Source: a marine gamma proteobacterium HTCC2080 (lineage in GTDB: Bacteria; Pseudomonadota; Gammaproteobacteria; Pseudomonadales; Halieaceae). Taken from it: DNA of 64,000 bases. Below, in pieces: positions 28,102-38,219 of the stretch. Location of the stretch: NCBI GenBank assembly GCA_000169115.1, contig AAVV01000003.1, positions 186,001 through 250,000 of the forward strand. The letters run 5' to 3'. Both the position numbers and the translations under genes were made by a program. Each line of letters starts with the position of its first letter. The stretch's first letter is position 1. The notes beneath the pieces are model-generated. The model was not told where the DNA came from and did not search any database. It saw only the letters and a program-made list of their open reading frames with translations.

Positions 28102-28763
28102 CCAGACGAAGGGTCCGGCTCTTCGAAGACCGAGTCATCGGTTAACCATGTTTTGAGCTTTGTTCGCAGGGCTGGTAAGCCATCTTCTTTCAGAGATGAG
28201 AAGAGTTGCGCGCTGGCTAAATCTCCAAACTCTAGAAGCCGGGCTTGTACGCTAAGGAGCGTAGCCTTGGCGGGGCCACGTTTTAGCTTATCGGCTTTTG
28301 TGAGTAATGCATGAATGGGCATCTGCGCTTTCGATGCCCAGCCGATCATTTGTTCGTCGGCATCGGTGAGCGGATGTCGTATGTCCATCAGTAAAATGAG
28401 TCCGCGTAGGCTTTCGCGCCGTTGCAGGTAGTCGGCCATATGCCGATTCCACTCCTGTTTCATTTTCAGGGGAACCTTGGCGTAGCCATAGCCTGGCAAG
28501 TCGACTAGCCGCTGGCTGTCGCTGAGTGAAAAAAAGTTGATGAGCTGAGTACGCCCCGGCGTCCGGCTTGTTCGCGCCAGCTTGCGATTGCTGGTTAAAG
28601 TGTTGATGGCGCTCGATTTGCCGGCGTTAGAGCGCCCGGCAAAGGCGACTTCAGATCCTGTATCTGACGGCGCGTTGCCAAGACTGCTCGCGCTTTGCAT
28701 AAAAGAAGCAACGCGAAAGTCGATATTCGGTAGCGGGATTTTGGGGGTTGAATCAAGGGCCAT
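28098..28763 (-). CDS. engB: ribosome biogenesis GTP-binding protein YsxC/EngB
   Basis: Small GTPase (221 aa) needed for 50S subunit assembly. The G1 P-loop [13 protein letters not shown]3 [11 protein letters not shown] and G4 TKADK motifs are all present, with [15 protein letters not shown] forming the switch I region. The convergent neighbour is polA, with stops overlapping; the polA-engB pairing is conserved in Pseudomonas and relatives. Confidence 0.97.
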   Translation of the reverse strand: MALDSTPKIPLPNIDFRVASFMQSASSLGNAPSDTGSEVAFAGRSNAGKSSAINTLTSNRKLARTSRTPGRTQLINFFSLSDSQRLVDLPGYGYAKVPLKMKQEWNRHMADYLQRRESLRGLILLMDIRHPLTDADEQMIGWASKAQMPIHALLTKADKLKRGPAKATLLSVQARLLEFGDLASAQLFSSLKEDGLPALRTKLKTWLTDDSVFEEPDPSSG

Positions 28764-28793
28764 GATTGGCTTTTGTCCCGAGGGGTGATTGTC

Positions 28794-28799
28794 TATAAT
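28794..28799 (+). promoter_or_regulatory. putative -10 box upstream of the cytochrome genes
   Basis: Perfect TATAAT in the engB/cytochrome divergent region, about 92 bp upstream of the first cytochrome ATG. A TTGTCC lies about 15 bp upstream as a weak -35. Between this box and the gene is an 8-bp inverted repeat with one mismatch (28825-28832 and 28855-28862). Confidence 0.4.
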
Positions 28800-28890
28800 G
28801 CCACGCCAGATTTAAAGGGTTAAGCTCAAAAGTTGGTTAAAAGTGCTTGTGGTGCTCTTGAGTACCCGCGGCGCATAATGAGGTAAGGGT

Positions 28891-29211
28891 ATGAAAGGCG
28901 TAACGTCATTGCGGCACATGGTTAGATTAGTAGCCTTCTTAATGGCCGTAGTCGTGGCGCCTGCTTTCGCAGAGCCTGACATGGGTAAGTATGGAAGGTC
29001 ATGTGCCATGTGCCACGTGTCTGGTGCAGCTGGAGCGCCAAAGACCGGCGACGCAAGGGCATGGGAGTCCCGCCTCGCGAAAGGCATGGATGCTTTGCTC
29101 GAGTCGGTAAAAAAGGGGCTCAATGCAATGCCACCTACTGGCCTTTGCTCAGATTGCAGTGATGAAGATTATCGAGAACTTATCAGTTATATGGCCTCTG
29201 GTGAGTCGTAA
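28891..29211 (+). CDS. periplasmic c5-like cytochrome
   Basis: Small exported c-type cytochrome (106 aa). A signal peptide (cleavage likely after VVAPAFA) precedes the heme motif CAMCH at 38-42. Met80 in NAMPPTG is the expected sixth ligand, and Cys86/Cys89 (CSDC) match the disulfide of cytochrome c5. It probably shuttles electrons in the periplasm to an oxidase. It is followed after 34 bp by a cytochrome c4 gene, and the two are likely co-transcribed. Confidence 0.92.
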   Translation: MKGVTSLRHMVRLVAFLMAVVVAPAFAEPDMGKYGRSCAMCHVSGAAGAPKTGDARAWESRLAKGMDALLESVKKGLNAMPPTGLCSDCSDEDYRELISYMASGES

Positions 29212-29245
29212 ATTGAATAGAGGAACCCCACAGGGGAAGCGGATT

Positions 29246-29875
29246 ATGGTTAAAACAATCGCAACGATAGCCTTAGTGCTAGGGACGTCATTGGTTCATG
29301 CTGGAGATATGCTGCAGGGTGATGCGGCTGCAGGGGAGGCGAAAGCCGTGACCTGTGGTGCTTGTCACGGCGCAGACGGCAACAGTGTCGTACCCAGTTT
29401 TCCAAAGCTTGCGGGCTTGGGAGACAAGTATCTGCTAAAGCAAATGAAGGATATTCGCGACGGTCGCCGTGTCGTTGCTGCCATGGCAGGGCAAGTGGAC
29501 AATATGTCTGATCAAGACCTCGCAGACATAGCGGCGTTCTACGACGAACAAACCCGCACTCCCGAACTTGCTGACGCTGACCTCATGGAATTGGGCCGAA
29601 AAGTTTATATGGCGGGCATTATGGAGCGTAAAGTCGCGGCGTGTTCAGGCTGCCACAGCCCATCGGGCAAAGGCAATGGTCCCGGTGGATTCCCAGGATT
29701 GGCCGGACAGCACCCAGACTACATTGCTGCGCAGTTGAAGATGTTCCGTACAGGCTATGAAGATCCTGCCGGACGAACAAACGATGGCGACAGTAAAATA
29801 ATGCGTACAACAGCATTTGAGTTGAGCGATAAGGAAATCGAAGCGGTAGCAAGCTACGTTGCTGGACTTCGCTGA
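29246..29875 (+). CDS. diheme cytochrome c4
   Basis: Exported diheme cytochrome (209 aa) made of two class I cytochrome domains: heme motifs CGACH (37-41) and CSGCH (133-137), each with a downstream Met ligand (for example MRTTAFEL in the second half). A signal peptide ends near LVHAG. The frame is open from 29123 but that part overlaps the upstream cytochrome; ATG 29246 after GGGGAAGCGG gives the proper N-terminus. Cytochrome c4 is a known electron donor to terminal oxidases, fitting the nearby cox genes. Confidence 0.95.
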   Translation: MVKTIATIALVLGTSLVHAGDMLQGDAAAGEAKAVTCGACHGADGNSVVPSFPKLAGLGDKYLLKQMKDIRDGRRVVAAMAGQVDNMSDQDLADIAAFYDEQTRTPELADADLMELGRKVYMAGIMERKVAACSGCHSPSGKGNGPGGFPGLAGQHPDYIAAQLKMFRTGYEDPAGRTNDGDSKIMRTTAFELSDKEIEAVASYVAGLR

Positions 29876-30004
29876 TCCTTGAGGGGAACCCTAGGCCGTG
29901 TCAGTAGGTCTAAGATTCGATATGAGACTGACCTGCTGCACTGTGCGGTGTACGCATGGGTAGCGAGCCAAGGCCAAAGGCTAAGTAAACAAGTGGAGAG
30001 CGTG

Positions 30005-30646
30005 ATGTTGACAGCCCGACGTAATATTTTAATCGCCATTATCGCGCTGTTTGCGTCCCCCGCTTTGGTTTGGGCTGAGACAACATGGCAGGAAGGAGAG
30101 CACTACACGGTTGTGAGTCCTGCGGTGCGTGTGGGGCCCACAGACCAGGTAATTGTTACCGAGTTTTTTTGGTACGGTTGCGGCCACTGCTATACGTTTG
30201 AGCCGATGCTGCAAGCGTGGAAGCAGTCACTTCCAGAGGGTTCGCGTTTACAGCCCTCGCCCGCCGCGTGGAATGAGGGTATGAAATTACATGCTAAGGC
30301 ATATTTTACCGCTGAAACCTTGGACGTGATGGATCCAATGCATGACGCTATTTTTAAGGCCATGCACGTTGAACGCAATCGACTGGGTTCAAAAGGCGCG
30401 ATTCGTGAGCTGTTTGTTGCCAATGGTATAAGTGCGGAAGACTTTGACCGTGCCTTCGACTCTTTTGGGGTCAATAGCCAAGTCAGTCAGGCTGAAGCTC
30501 GAGCCCGATCCGCCAAAATTTCAGGAACCCCGTCGGTTCTGGTCAACGGAAAGTATTTGATTGAAGCGCGTAAGGCTGGCAGCCAAGCCAACATGCTGAA
30601 GATTGCCGATTTTCTCGTGCAGCAGGAGCTTGCCAACAAGTCCTGA
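30005..30646 (+). CDS. dsbA: thiol:disulfide interchange protein DsbA
   Basis: Periplasmic disulfide oxidase (213 aa). A signal peptide (ILIAIIALFASPALVWAE) is followed by the thioredoxin fold with active site CGHC at 59-62 (WYGCGHCYTFEP), a helical insertion and the cis-Pro loop ISGTPSVLVNGKY. The open frame extends to 29879, but ATG 30005 is the standard start. The order engB-cytochrome-cytochrome c4-dsbA is conserved in Pseudomonas-type genomes. Confidence 0.96.
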   Translation: MLTARRNILIAIIALFASPALVWAETTWQEGEHYTVVSPAVRVGPTDQVIVTEFFWYGCGHCYTFEPMLQAWKQSLPEGSRLQPSPAAWNEGMKLHAKAYFTAETLDVMDPMHDAIFKAMHVERNRLGSKGAIRELFVANGISAEDFDRAFDSFGVNSQVSQAEARARSAKISGTPSVLVNGKYLIEARKAGSQANMLKIADFLVQQELANKS

Positions 30647-30657
30647 CCTTTAGTGAC

Positions 30658-31143
30658 TCAGCGTCCGCTATGACTCAACGGCAGGGCAGCATGGGTCACC
30701 ACTTTTCTTAGTTCAAAGCTTGAATGGACACCAGAGACCCCCGGAATCCGCGTCAGCTTCCCTAAAAGGAACTGCTCGTAGTGAACCATGTCGGCGACAA
30801 CGGCCTTAATCAGGTAGTCAGCACTTTGTCCCGTGACCACACAGCACTCCATTACCTCCGGATATTGCGCAACGGCTTCTTCAAAGGCAGCAAATCGCTC
30901 GGGGGTGTGCTCGTCCATGGTAATTCCAATATGGGCAGTTAGCGCCAGGCCTAACTTTGTTTGATCGAGCAGAGTAATGCGTTCAACGATGACTCCAGCG
31001 GCTTCCAGCCGCTTCACGCGGCGCGCACAGGGAGTCGCGGTCAACCCGACGCGATCAGCCAGTTCAAGGTTACTAAGACCCGCATCGCGCTGTAATAAAT
31101 CGAGAATTTTAAGGTCTATCCGATCAATTTCTAAGTCAGACAT
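30658..31143 (-). CDS. Lrp/AsnC family transcriptional regulator
   Basis: DNA-binding regulator (161 aa). The N-terminal winged helix-turn-helix (LSNLELADRVGLTATPCARRVKRLEAAG) is followed by the RAM ligand-binding/oligomerisation domain (about 70-150, VAQYPEVMECCVVTGQSADYLIKAVV). It is divergent from leuA with palindromic sites between, so it may regulate itself and leuA; the effector is likely an amino acid. It is convergent to dsbA. Full-length and of normal family size. Confidence 0.93.
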   Translation of the reverse strand: MSDLEIDRIDLKILDLLQRDAGLSNLELADRVGLTATPCARRVKRLEAAGVIVERITLLDQTKLGLALTAHIGITMDEHTPERFAAFEEAVAQYPEVMECCVVTGQSADYLIKAVVADMVHYEQFLLGKLTRIPGVSGVHSSFELRKVVTHAALPLSHSGR

Positions 31144-31188
31144 TTTAGTGTTTCTCTCTAAAATATCGGGTTTATATTACAATAAATC

Positions 31189-31220
31189 GCTTATATAAGC
31201 CAAATCATTGGGTTATTTGG
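31189..31220. promoter_or_regulatory. palindromes in the Lrp-family/leuA intergenic region
   Basis: A perfect 12-bp palindrome GCTTATATAAGC (31189-31200) is immediately followed by CCAAAT ... ATTTGG (31200-31205 and 31215-31220). They lie about 45 bp upstream of the regulator ATG and in the leuA promoter region, in very AT-rich sequence. These are plausible operators for the adjacent Lrp/AsnC protein. Confidence 0.45.
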
Positions 31221-31280
31221 ATAAAAAACCTCATTAAACCGCGTTACACTAAGTCCAGATTTTACAGAGAAGCCTTCACC

Positions 31281-32966
31281 ATGAAGCTACCCGCCTCAGC
31301 AAATTTTGACGCCCACAAATATCGGTCTTTTGCGCCGATTCCCAAAGCTGACCGCCGCTGGCCTGATCGTGTCATTGATCGCGCACCCCAATGGTGTTCA
31401 GTCGATCTTCGCGACGGTAATCAGGCCCTTGTAGAGCCCATGAATGCCCAGCAAAAGCTGCGCCTGTGGGAACAGCTTTTAGATATTGGTTTTAAAACCA
31501 TTGAGGTAGGATTTCCCTCGGCCTCGAGCCATGATTTCGATTTTTTGAGAAAGCTGATTACTGAAAATCGTATCCCTGATGATGTAACCGTTCAGGTGTT
31601 AGTGCAGGCACGGGCGGAGCTTATTGCCAAAACCTTTGAAGCCTTGAGTGGGGTTAAGCGTGCCGTGGTGCATTTTTATAACTCCACGTCGACTGTTCAA
31701 CGCCGGGATGTTTTTAAGCTGGATAGGGCAGGTATTACTCAAATTGCCGTCGAGGGCGCCAAGCTTGTTAAGGCCGAGGCAGATCGACATCCCGAGACGG
31801 AGTGGATTTTTGAGTACAGTCCCGAAAGCTTTACGGGAACTGAGCTAGATTTTGCTGTTGAAATTTGTGATGCGGTTAACCTGGTTCTGAGTCCCACTCC
31901 GGAGCAGCCGGTGATTATTAACTTGCCTGCTACTGTTGAGATGAGCACTCCCAATATTTATGCCGATCAGATTGAATGGTTCTGTGATCACGTCGCCAAT
32001 CGCGACGCGATACTGATTTCATTGCATACGCACAATGATCGCGGTTGTGCGGTCGCTGCGGGTGAGCTGGGGGTCATGGCAGGGGCCGATCGTGTCGAGG
32101 GCACCCTAATGGGTAACGGTGAGCGCACAGGAAATATGGATATCGTGACGATGGCTATGAATCTCTATAGTCAGGGTATCGATCCTGAGCTCAAGTTTGA
32201 CAATATGGACGCTATTATCGCAACTGTTCGAGACTGTACGCAGTTGCCTGTTCATCCTCGTCATCCGTATGCCGGCGAATTGGTATTCACCGCATTTTCT
32301 GGCAGCCATCAAGACGCGATTAATAAATGCCTCGCCGTGAGGGGTGATGACGATGCCTGGGATGTGGCGTACTTACCGATTGACCCCCATGATATCGGGC
32401 GAACTTATCAAGAGGTTATTCGCATCAACAGCCAATCTGGCAAGGGCGGTGTTGCTTATGTTTTGTATCGCGATCACGGTTATGATTTGCCCAGATGGCT
32501 CCAAATAGACTTCAGCAGCGCAGTGCAACACCTCGCGGAGCAAAGCGAGGCTGAAGTCGCTTCTGACCAAATTCACCAGCTTTTTTGCGACACCTATTTA
32601 AATGTTCCGGGTGCTTGGAGTTTGGGACGGTATGAAGTTACCAAAGACGAGGCCGAACATCAGTTAACCGCCGTTTTGGGTGCGAGTGATGGAGAGACGC
32701 AGATTCAGGGTAGAGGCACCGGAGTACTCGATGCTTTTATCGATGCGATGGAGCAAGTGACCGGTAAAAAGATGGTGCTGGTGGAGTACACCGAACATAC
32801 CTTGGGGCAAAGTTCCGATGCGGAAGCCGTGTGCTACGTTCAACTGAATATTGAGGGTGCCAGGCCCTGCGGTGTGGGGCGCAGTAACGATATTGTGCAA
32901 GCTACTTTGAATGCGATTCTCTCGGCATTACAGGGTCACTGCCAACTGACTGAGAATGCCGCTTAA
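31281..32966 (+). CDS. leuA: 2-isopropylmalate synthase
   Basis: First committed enzyme of leucine synthesis, condensing acetyl-CoA and 2-ketoisovalerate (561 aa). It belongs to the long LeuA2 type whose N-terminus reads HKYRSFAPIPKADRRWPDR. The DRE-TIM barrel shows WCSVDLRDGNQALVEPM and the metal ligands in SLHTHNDRGCAVA, and the C-terminal (from about residue 430) is the LeuA regulatory domain for leucine feedback. It has its own promoter region, divergent from the Lrp-like gene. ilvD and ilvE later in the window belong to the same branched-chain pathways. Confidence 0.97.
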   Translation: MKLPASANFDAHKYRSFAPIPKADRRWPDRVIDRAPQWCSVDLRDGNQALVEPMNAQQKLRLWEQLLDIGFKTIEVGFPSASSHDFDFLRKLITENRIPDDVTVQVLVQARAELIAKTFEALSGVKRAVVHFYNSTSTVQRRDVFKLDRAGITQIAVEGAKLVKAEADRHPETEWIFEYSPESFTGTELDFAVEICDAVNLVLSPTPEQPVIINLPATVEMSTPNIYADQIEWFCDHVANRDAILISLHTHNDRGCAVAAGELGVMAGADRVEGTLMGNGERTGNMDIVTMAMNLYSQGIDPELKFDNMDAIIATVRDCTQLPVHPRHPYAGELVFTAFSGSHQDAINKCLAVRGDDDAWDVAYLPIDPHDIGRTYQEVIRINSQSGKGGVAYVLYRDHGYDLPRWLQIDFSSAVQHLAEQSEAEVASDQIHQLFCDTYLNVPGAWSLGRYEVTKDEAEHQLTAVLGASDGETQIQGRGTGVLDAFIDAMEQVTGKKMVLVEYTEHTLGQSSDAEAVCYVQLNIEGARPCGVGRSNDIVQATLNAILSALQGHCQLTENAA

Positions 32967-33047
32967 TTTTGTCGACGCTTCACGGCTGTTAAACATGGCT
33001 CCCTGTGTCACACTAAAGCAACTGAGTATGAGTAGCGTTAAGAGCGC

Positions 33048-34193
33048 GTGTGCATGATCAATCGGGACCAAGAGATACCGCTTTACAACGCGACTGGCTT
33101 TAAGTCACCGGCGCGTTTTTGGCATAGTCTATTGCGCACTGATACGTGTTCTTCACAAGGGTTTAACCCTGAAGATTTGCAGCATGCGCGACGTTTGCTT
33201 TTGTATCGTTTGCTTCTGCCCATCATGCTGTGTGCTTCGGCAGTGGTGCTGACCGAAGGTCTGTTACTCACACCCAGCCCCATACTACTCAGTGTTTATT
33301 CCGGGTTGGCGACCTTGTTACTCGCCGTTACAACCTACCGATTTTTTCGTCATGACAAGGTTTTGATCCCGCCAATACTTGCGTTAGCAGTAACCCTAGT
33401 TACCATTATCTGGTCGGTAAAACTTGGATCTATGTATCAGGAGCTGTGGGTCTTTCTGCTGATGATCGGGTTAACAGCGTTATTGCCCCTTACGATCGCA
33501 TTTGCAGGGGGGCTGATTACCTTAAGCGCACTGTTTTGGGCGCACGGCTGGCAAGGCTTTGGTCAGGGTTTGGCATTTGACGCCGCTATTTTTTCAACCT
33601 GGGTTCTAAGTTTGGCGATGATGCAACTGCAGACGCGACAGACCGATGAATTAGCAGACCTTGCACTGACTGACCCTCTGACCGGTGCGTATAACCGACG
33701 GTATTTGTTGCCTCAAACTCGAAGGCACTTTGCGGACTACCACCGTTACGCCCGGTTGTCTTCACTCCTGTTACTCGATATTGATTATTTCAAGCGAATC
33801 AATGACGAAATGGGTCATGTCGAAGGTGACCGTGTGCTTAAAGCTATCGTGGCTTTAATAGACAGCAGGATTCGCGGTGCTGACATGCTGTTCCGCTTGG
33901 GTGGTGAGGAATTTGTCGTGCTCCTTAGCGAGGTGGGTGCTCAGACTGCACGAAAAATCGCTGATGACTTACGCAGCAAGATTTCTGCTCAAGAAGTCAT
34001 TGCTGATCGCCGAGTAACGGTAAGTATCGGTATTTGCGACGTCTCAATAGTCGACTCAGCTGAAGATTGGCTGTTACGTGTTGACCGGGCAATGTATGAG
34101 GCTAAACGTAAAGGTAGAGACCAAGTTTATATAGAAGAACCCTCACCACGGGATCCCACAAATGTTGAAGGTACGATACCCATGTGGCGCTAA
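33048..34193 (+). CDS. membrane-bound diguanylate cyclase (GGDEF)
   Basis: Predicted inner-membrane enzyme (381 aa) making c-di-GMP. Residues 50-195 form about five to six hydrophobic segments, a sensor region of no recognised named family. The GGDEF domain runs from about 205, with active-site GGEEF at 285-289 and a complete I-site RGAD at 276-279 five residues upstream, so product inhibition is expected. The start is GTG 33048 or ATG 33054. Its last 32 bp overlap the next gene. The input signal is unknown. Confidence 0.92.
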   Translation: MCMINRDQEIPLYNATGFKSPARFWHSLLRTDTCSSQGFNPEDLQHARRLLLYRLLLPIMLCASAVVLTEGLLLTPSPILLSVYSGLATLLLAVTTYRFFRHDKVLIPPILALAVTLVTIIWSVKLGSMYQELWVFLLMIGLTALLPLTIAFAGGLITLSALFWAHGWQGFGQGLAFDAAIFSTWVLSLAMMQLQTRQTDELADLALTDPLTGAYNRRYLLPQTRRHFADYHRYARLSSLLLLDIDYFKRINDEMGHVEGDRVLKAIVALIDSRIRGADMLFRLGGEEFVVLLSEVGAQTARKIADDLRSKISAQEVIADRRVTVSIGICDVSIVDSAEDWLLRVDRAMYEAKRKGRDQVYIEEPSPRDPTNVEGTIPMWR

Positions 34194-35052
34194 AGGCGTC
34201 TTTGTCCTGGTCATGCTGTTGACCATCACCGCCTGCTCGGGTACGCGGTTTTTTTACAACAGAATAGACACCCTCATCGATTGGTACGTTGATGATTATG
34301 TCACCCTCAATTCCGAGCAGTCAGCCGACTTTCAAGACCGGATAGATCGATTGCTTGCCTGGCATCGGCGCGAGGAGCTGCCTAGTTATACCCGTTTGTT
34401 GACAGATTTTGAGCGCAATCTTGAACCGAGTCTGGATGCCGCGACTGTTGAAGCACTCTTTATTGAATTGTCTGATGCAGCGGATCGGCTCGAGGACCGT
34501 ATTCTCGATTTAATGGTCGACTTTGGCACTACGTTAAGCCTCGAGCAGCGACAAGAATTCATGCTGGCGCTGGAGGACGAGCAGGAAGAGCAACGCGAAA
34601 GGTTGCTGTCTCGATCAGATGAGGCCTATCAAGATAATGCGCAGGAGCAATTCGCCGATAACCTGAGTAAGTTTTTGGGCAGATTGACAGACCAGCAAAA
34701 AAATATTTTGGTGCTTCGTACCCGAGACTATCAGAGGTTTGATGGCGTTTGGATTGAAGACAGAGCCCGTTGGACCTCAGAACTCGCTGATATAATCGCC
34801 CAAAATATGGCGGACTGGCCCTCTAAAGTTCATAGCGTTCTGTCTGGCCGGGAAGCGGCACGTTCCCCAGAATATGCCGCGGTATACGCGCACAACAGCG
34901 CGTTATCGCAAACGCTACTCAGGGAAGTGATAAACCTGCGTACGCCAAAGCAAGACCGTCGCTTGCGGCAGAAAATTGACAATTATCGCGATGACTTTAC
35001 TGCACTGGTTGCACAGGCTAAGCCTTTTAGTCCAACAGCGATAAATCCCTAA
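34162..35052 (+). CDS. DUF6279 family lipoprotein
   Basis: Predicted lipoprotein (296 aa). The signal peptide ends in the lipobox ITAC (LLTITACSG), then [21 protein letters not shown], the conserved opening of DUF6279. The rest is highly helical and charged (many Glu/Arg, [21 protein letters not shown]), suggesting a helical or coiled-coil periplasmic body. Function unknown. It starts inside the end of the diguanylate cyclase gene (32-bp overlap) and ends 26 bp inside the convergent ilvD, so both boundaries are overlapped. Confidence 0.85.
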   Translation: MLKVRYPCGAKGVFVLVMLLTITACSGTRFFYNRIDTLIDWYVDDYVTLNSEQSADFQDRIDRLLAWHRREELPSYTRLLTDFERNLEPSLDAATVEALFIELSDAADRLEDRILDLMVDFGTTLSLEQRQEFMLALEDEQEEQRERLLSRSDEAYQDNAQEQFADNLSKFLGRLTDQQKNILVLRTRDYQRFDGVWIEDRARWTSELADIIAQNMADWPSKVHSVLSGREAARSPEYAAVYAHNSALSQTLLREVINLRTPKQDRRLRQKIDNYRDDFTALVAQAKPFSPTAINP

Positions 35053-36868
35053 CGGCACCCTTGTCGGCGCTGGTTACCATGCGAGCGTAAACTTTTAAGG
35101 CGGCGCTGACCTGCCTTGGGCGTGCGGCTTGGGGCTGCCAGGGTTTTTGTGAGTTATCCATTTCCACTCGCCGATTGTCTAGGACTGCTGCCTCGAGCAA
35201 GACATCAATGCGTCGGTTAGGAATGTCAATTGCAATAGTATCCCCGGACTGGACCAGACCAATTGCGCCACCGGCAGCGGCTTCGGGTGACACATGTCCT
35301 ATCGACAGCCCTGATGTGCCGCCCGAGAAGCGGCCGTCGGTCACTAGTGCACAAGCTTTGCCTAGACCTTTCGACTTTAGGTAGCTGGTGGGATACAGCA
35401 TTTCTTGCATTCCCGGCCCGCCTCGAGGCCCCTCATAACGAATGATGACGACGGCACCTGCGGCAACGCGATCTTCGAGGATATCGGCTACAGCGGCTTC
35501 CTGACTTTCACAAATATGGGCAGGTCCGCTGAAACACAAGACGTCGTCATCCACCCCCGCGGTCTTAACTACGCAGCCGTCCTCAGCAATATTGCCAAAT
35601 AAAACGGCTAAGCCACCCTCCTGAGAGTAAGCGTGGGCGACATCGCGTATGCAGCCTCCCGCTCTATCAAGATCAAGGCTAGGCCAGCGGGTAGCTTGAC
35701 TGAAGGCTTGCTGTGTTGGTATGCCAGCAGGCCCGGCTGAAAAAAGTTTGTGCACATCGGCGCTTTTGGTTTGCGCGATATCCCACTCTGAAAGTGCATC
35801 ACCTAGTGAGGCGGTGTGCACCGTGAAGGTGTTGGTATTGATGAGGCCGCCCCGGGCAAGCTCCCCGAGTATGGCCATCACACCTCCAGCACGATGGACA
35901 TCTTCCATGTGGTACAGCGGTGTACTGGGAGCAACTTTGCACAGCTGGGGTACTTGTCGGCTTAGGGTGTCGATATCTGTCATAGAAAAATCGAGGTTGG
36001 CCTCTTGTGCCGCAGCGAGTAGATGCAAAATGGTATTCGTGGAGCCGCCCATAGCAATATCCAGACACATGGCGTTTTCAAATGCCTGACGGTTGGCTAT
36101 GTTTCGAGGGAGAGCAGAGGCATCATCTTGCTCGTACCAACGCCGTGCAAGCGCAACAGAGACACGGCCTGCGCGCTTAAATAGCGCCTCTCGATCGGCG
36201 TGGGTAGCCAATAGTGAGCCATTTCCGGGCAAGCTTAGACCCAACGCCTCCGTAAGGCAGTTCATTGAGTTGGCGGTAAACATGCCAGAGCAGGAGCCGC
36301 AGGTTGGGCAGGCAGACCGCTCATAGGCTTCAACCGTCGCATCATCTGCAGAGTCGTCAGCCGCGATAACCATGGCGTCTACAAGATCGAGTTTATGTTC
36401 AGACAGCTTTGTCTTGCCGGCCTCCATGGGTCCTCCAGAAACAAAAACACACGGAATATTCAAACGCATGGCAGCGTTGAGCATTCCCGGAGTGATTTTG
36501 TCGCAATTGGAAATACAGACCATCGCATCGGCACAGTGCGCATTGACCATATACTCGACAGAGTCAGCAATAATGTCTCGAGAGGGTAGGCTATAAAGCA
36601 TGCCGTCGTGACCCATGGCGATACCATCGTCGACCGCTATAGTGTTGAACTCTTTAGCAACGCCACCAGCGGCTTCGATTTCTCTGGCCACCAGCTGACC
36701 CATGTCTTTTAAGTGCACATGGCCAGGCACAAACTGTGTGAAAGAATTCACCACGGCGATAATTGGCTTTTCGAAATCGCCGTCAGTCATTCCAGTGGCG
36801 CGCCACAGCGCTCTTGCGCCCGCCATATTACGTCCAGCGGTCGATGTTTTGGATCGGTATTGGGGCAT
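35027..36868 (-). CDS. ilvD: dihydroxy-acid dehydratase
   Basis: Fe-S dehydratase (613 aa) of the IlvD/Edd family in isoleucine and valine synthesis. Cluster-binding cysteines are in [13 protein letters not shown] and [17 protein letters not shown], and another conserved block is [21 protein letters not shown]. Normal length. It lies 46 bp downstream of argA on the same strand and may be co-transcribed with it. Its 3' end overlaps the convergent lipoprotein gene by 26 bp. Confidence 0.98.
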   Translation of the reverse strand: MPQYRSKTSTAGRNMAGARALWRATGMTDGDFEKPIIAVVNSFTQFVPGHVHLKDMGQLVAREIEAAGGVAKEFNTIAVDDGIAMGHDGMLYSLPSRDIIADSVEYMVNAHCADAMVCISNCDKITPGMLNAAMRLNIPCVFVSGGPMEAGKTKLSEHKLDLVDAMVIAADDSADDATVEAYERSACPTCGSCSGMFTANSMNCLTEALGLSLPGNGSLLATHADREALFKRAGRVSVALARRWYEQDDASALPRNIANRQAFENAMCLDIAMGGSTNTILHLLAAAQEANLDFSMTDIDTLSRQVPQLCKVAPSTPLYHMEDVHRAGGVMAILGELARGGLINTNTFTVHTASLGDALSEWDIAQTKSADVHKLFSAGPAGIPTQQAFSQATRWPSLDLDRAGGCIRDVAHAYSQEGGLAVLFGNIAEDGCVVKTAGVDDDVLCFSGPAHICESQEAAVADILEDRVAAGAVVIIRYEGPRGGPGMQEMLYPTSYLKSKGLGKACALVTDGRFSGGTSGLSIGHVSPEAAAGGAIGLVQSGDTIAIDIPNRRIDVLLEAAVLDNRRVEMDNSQKPWQPQAARPRQVSAALKVYARMVTSADKGAVRDLSLLD

Positions 36869-36914
36869 GCCGTTTTCTCCCGAGTAGGGCCGGAATTCTA
36901 ACAGTTAAGGCTGG

Positions 36915-38219
36915 TCAGTCGAGGCTCTTGATCAGTACTTTAGAGTTTCGTTGCAAGTTATAGAGCGCTTGACGTTCGGAAGGAAGCTGATCAAGGCTGG
37001 CATCAACGAAACCCTGCTCAATAAACCAGTGGGTAGTCTGAGTGGTAAGCACAAAGAGTTGGCGAATACCTTGTTCCTGAGCCTGAGTTTGCAGAAGCTC
37101 GAGCAAGTGCATGCCTCTGCCGCTATTGCGGTAGTCGGGGTGGGTGGCAATACAGGCGATTTCAGCTGTCTGAGTACCCTCAAAAGGATAAAGTGCAGCG
37201 CAGGCTAATACCCGACCATCGCGCTCTAATACGGTAAAGTTGGTAATCTCCTGTTCAAAACGCTCTCGGGAGCGACGGACTAATACGCCGGTTTCTTCAA
37301 GGGGTTTTACTAAGTCGAGCACGCCGGCGATATCATCAATACTCGCTCTGCGGTGTTGCTCGAAGACGGCCTCACTCACCAAGGTACCAGCACCATCATG
37401 GCTAAATAGTTCTTCAATAAGTGCACCGTTGTGGGCGTAGCTTAGAAAGTGCGCACGACTGACACCCTGCTCACAGGCGCGGCAGGCGGCGTCACGTTGG
37501 CTGGCTTGTATGGGGTTCTCAATGGGAAGCGCGCGGGCAGCGGCTACGGTGCACTGGCGAACTAGGGTTCCTTGATTATCTTTAAGCCCCTCTGTGTCAC
37601 CCATAAAAATCAATTTGTCAGCACCCAGAGCAATCGCGGTAGCGGTTGCTACTTCGTCAGCACTCAAATTAAAAACTTCTCCAGTGGTAGAAAAGCCCAG
37701 TGGAGACAACAGCACAATGGCCTGATTGTCGAGGGCGGCTGTCATGCCGACGGCGTCAAGCCGCCGCACGGCGCCCGTGAAAAGGAAATCGACGCCATCG
37801 ACAATGCCAACGGGCCTCGCTGTGATGAAATTGCCACTTACCACTCGCAGACGGGCACCGTGCATGGGTGAATCGGGAAGCCCTTGGGACAGTTGGCTTT
37901 CCAACTGCAAGCGCTGAGTCGCGGAAACGTCGCGTACCACACCCAAAACTTCGGCATCAGTAATCCGAATACCTTGGTGAAGCTGCCCAGTAATACCCAG
38001 AGCAACCAGCGCTTGCTCAACTTCACTACGCGTGGCGTGGACAAGCACCAACCTAATACCCAGAAGGTGCAGTAGGCAGAGATCATTTATTAGATTATTA
38101 AATTGATCGCTTTCCAGAGCGCCATTACCCAAATAAATTACGAAGGTCCGACCACGGTGGGCCCGGATATAGGGACTGGTATGTCGAAACCACTCTATGT
38201 GATGGTTGGAGGGCGCCAA
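36915..38219 (-). CDS. argA: amino-acid N-acetyltransferase (N-acetylglutamate synthase)
   Basis: First enzyme of arginine synthesis (434 aa). It is the classical ArgA with an N-terminal amino-acid-kinase-like domain (FVIYLGNGALES..., residues about 20-280) and a C-terminal GNAT acetyltransferase domain (IACIATHPDYRNSGRGMHLLE is the acetyl-CoA loop). The frame is open to 38372, but the TTG at 38219 (LAPSNHHIEWFRHTSPYI) matches the ArgA N-terminus and is preceded by AGAGG 8 nt upstream. The kinase-like domain usually mediates arginine inhibition. Confidence 0.95.
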   Translation of the reverse strand: MAPSNHHIEWFRHTSPYIRAHRGRTFVIYLGNGALESDQFNNLINDLCLLHLLGIRLVLVHATRSEVEQALVALGITGQLHQGIRITDAEVLGVVRDVSATQRLQLESQLSQGLPDSPMHGARLRVVSGNFITARPVGIVDGVDFLFTGAVRRLDAVGMTAALDNQAIVLLSPLGFSTTGEVFNLSADEVATATAIALGADKLIFMGDTEGLKDNQGTLVRQCTVAAARALPIENPIQASQRDAACRACEQGVSRAHFLSYAHNGALIEELFSHDGAGTLVSEAVFEQHRRASIDDIAGVLDLVKPLEETGVLVRRSRERFEQEITNFTVLERDGRVLACAALYPFEGTQTAEIACIATHPDYRNSGRGMHLLELLQTQAQEQGIRQLFVLTTQTTHWFIEQGFVDASLDQLPSERQALYNLQRNSKVLIKSLD

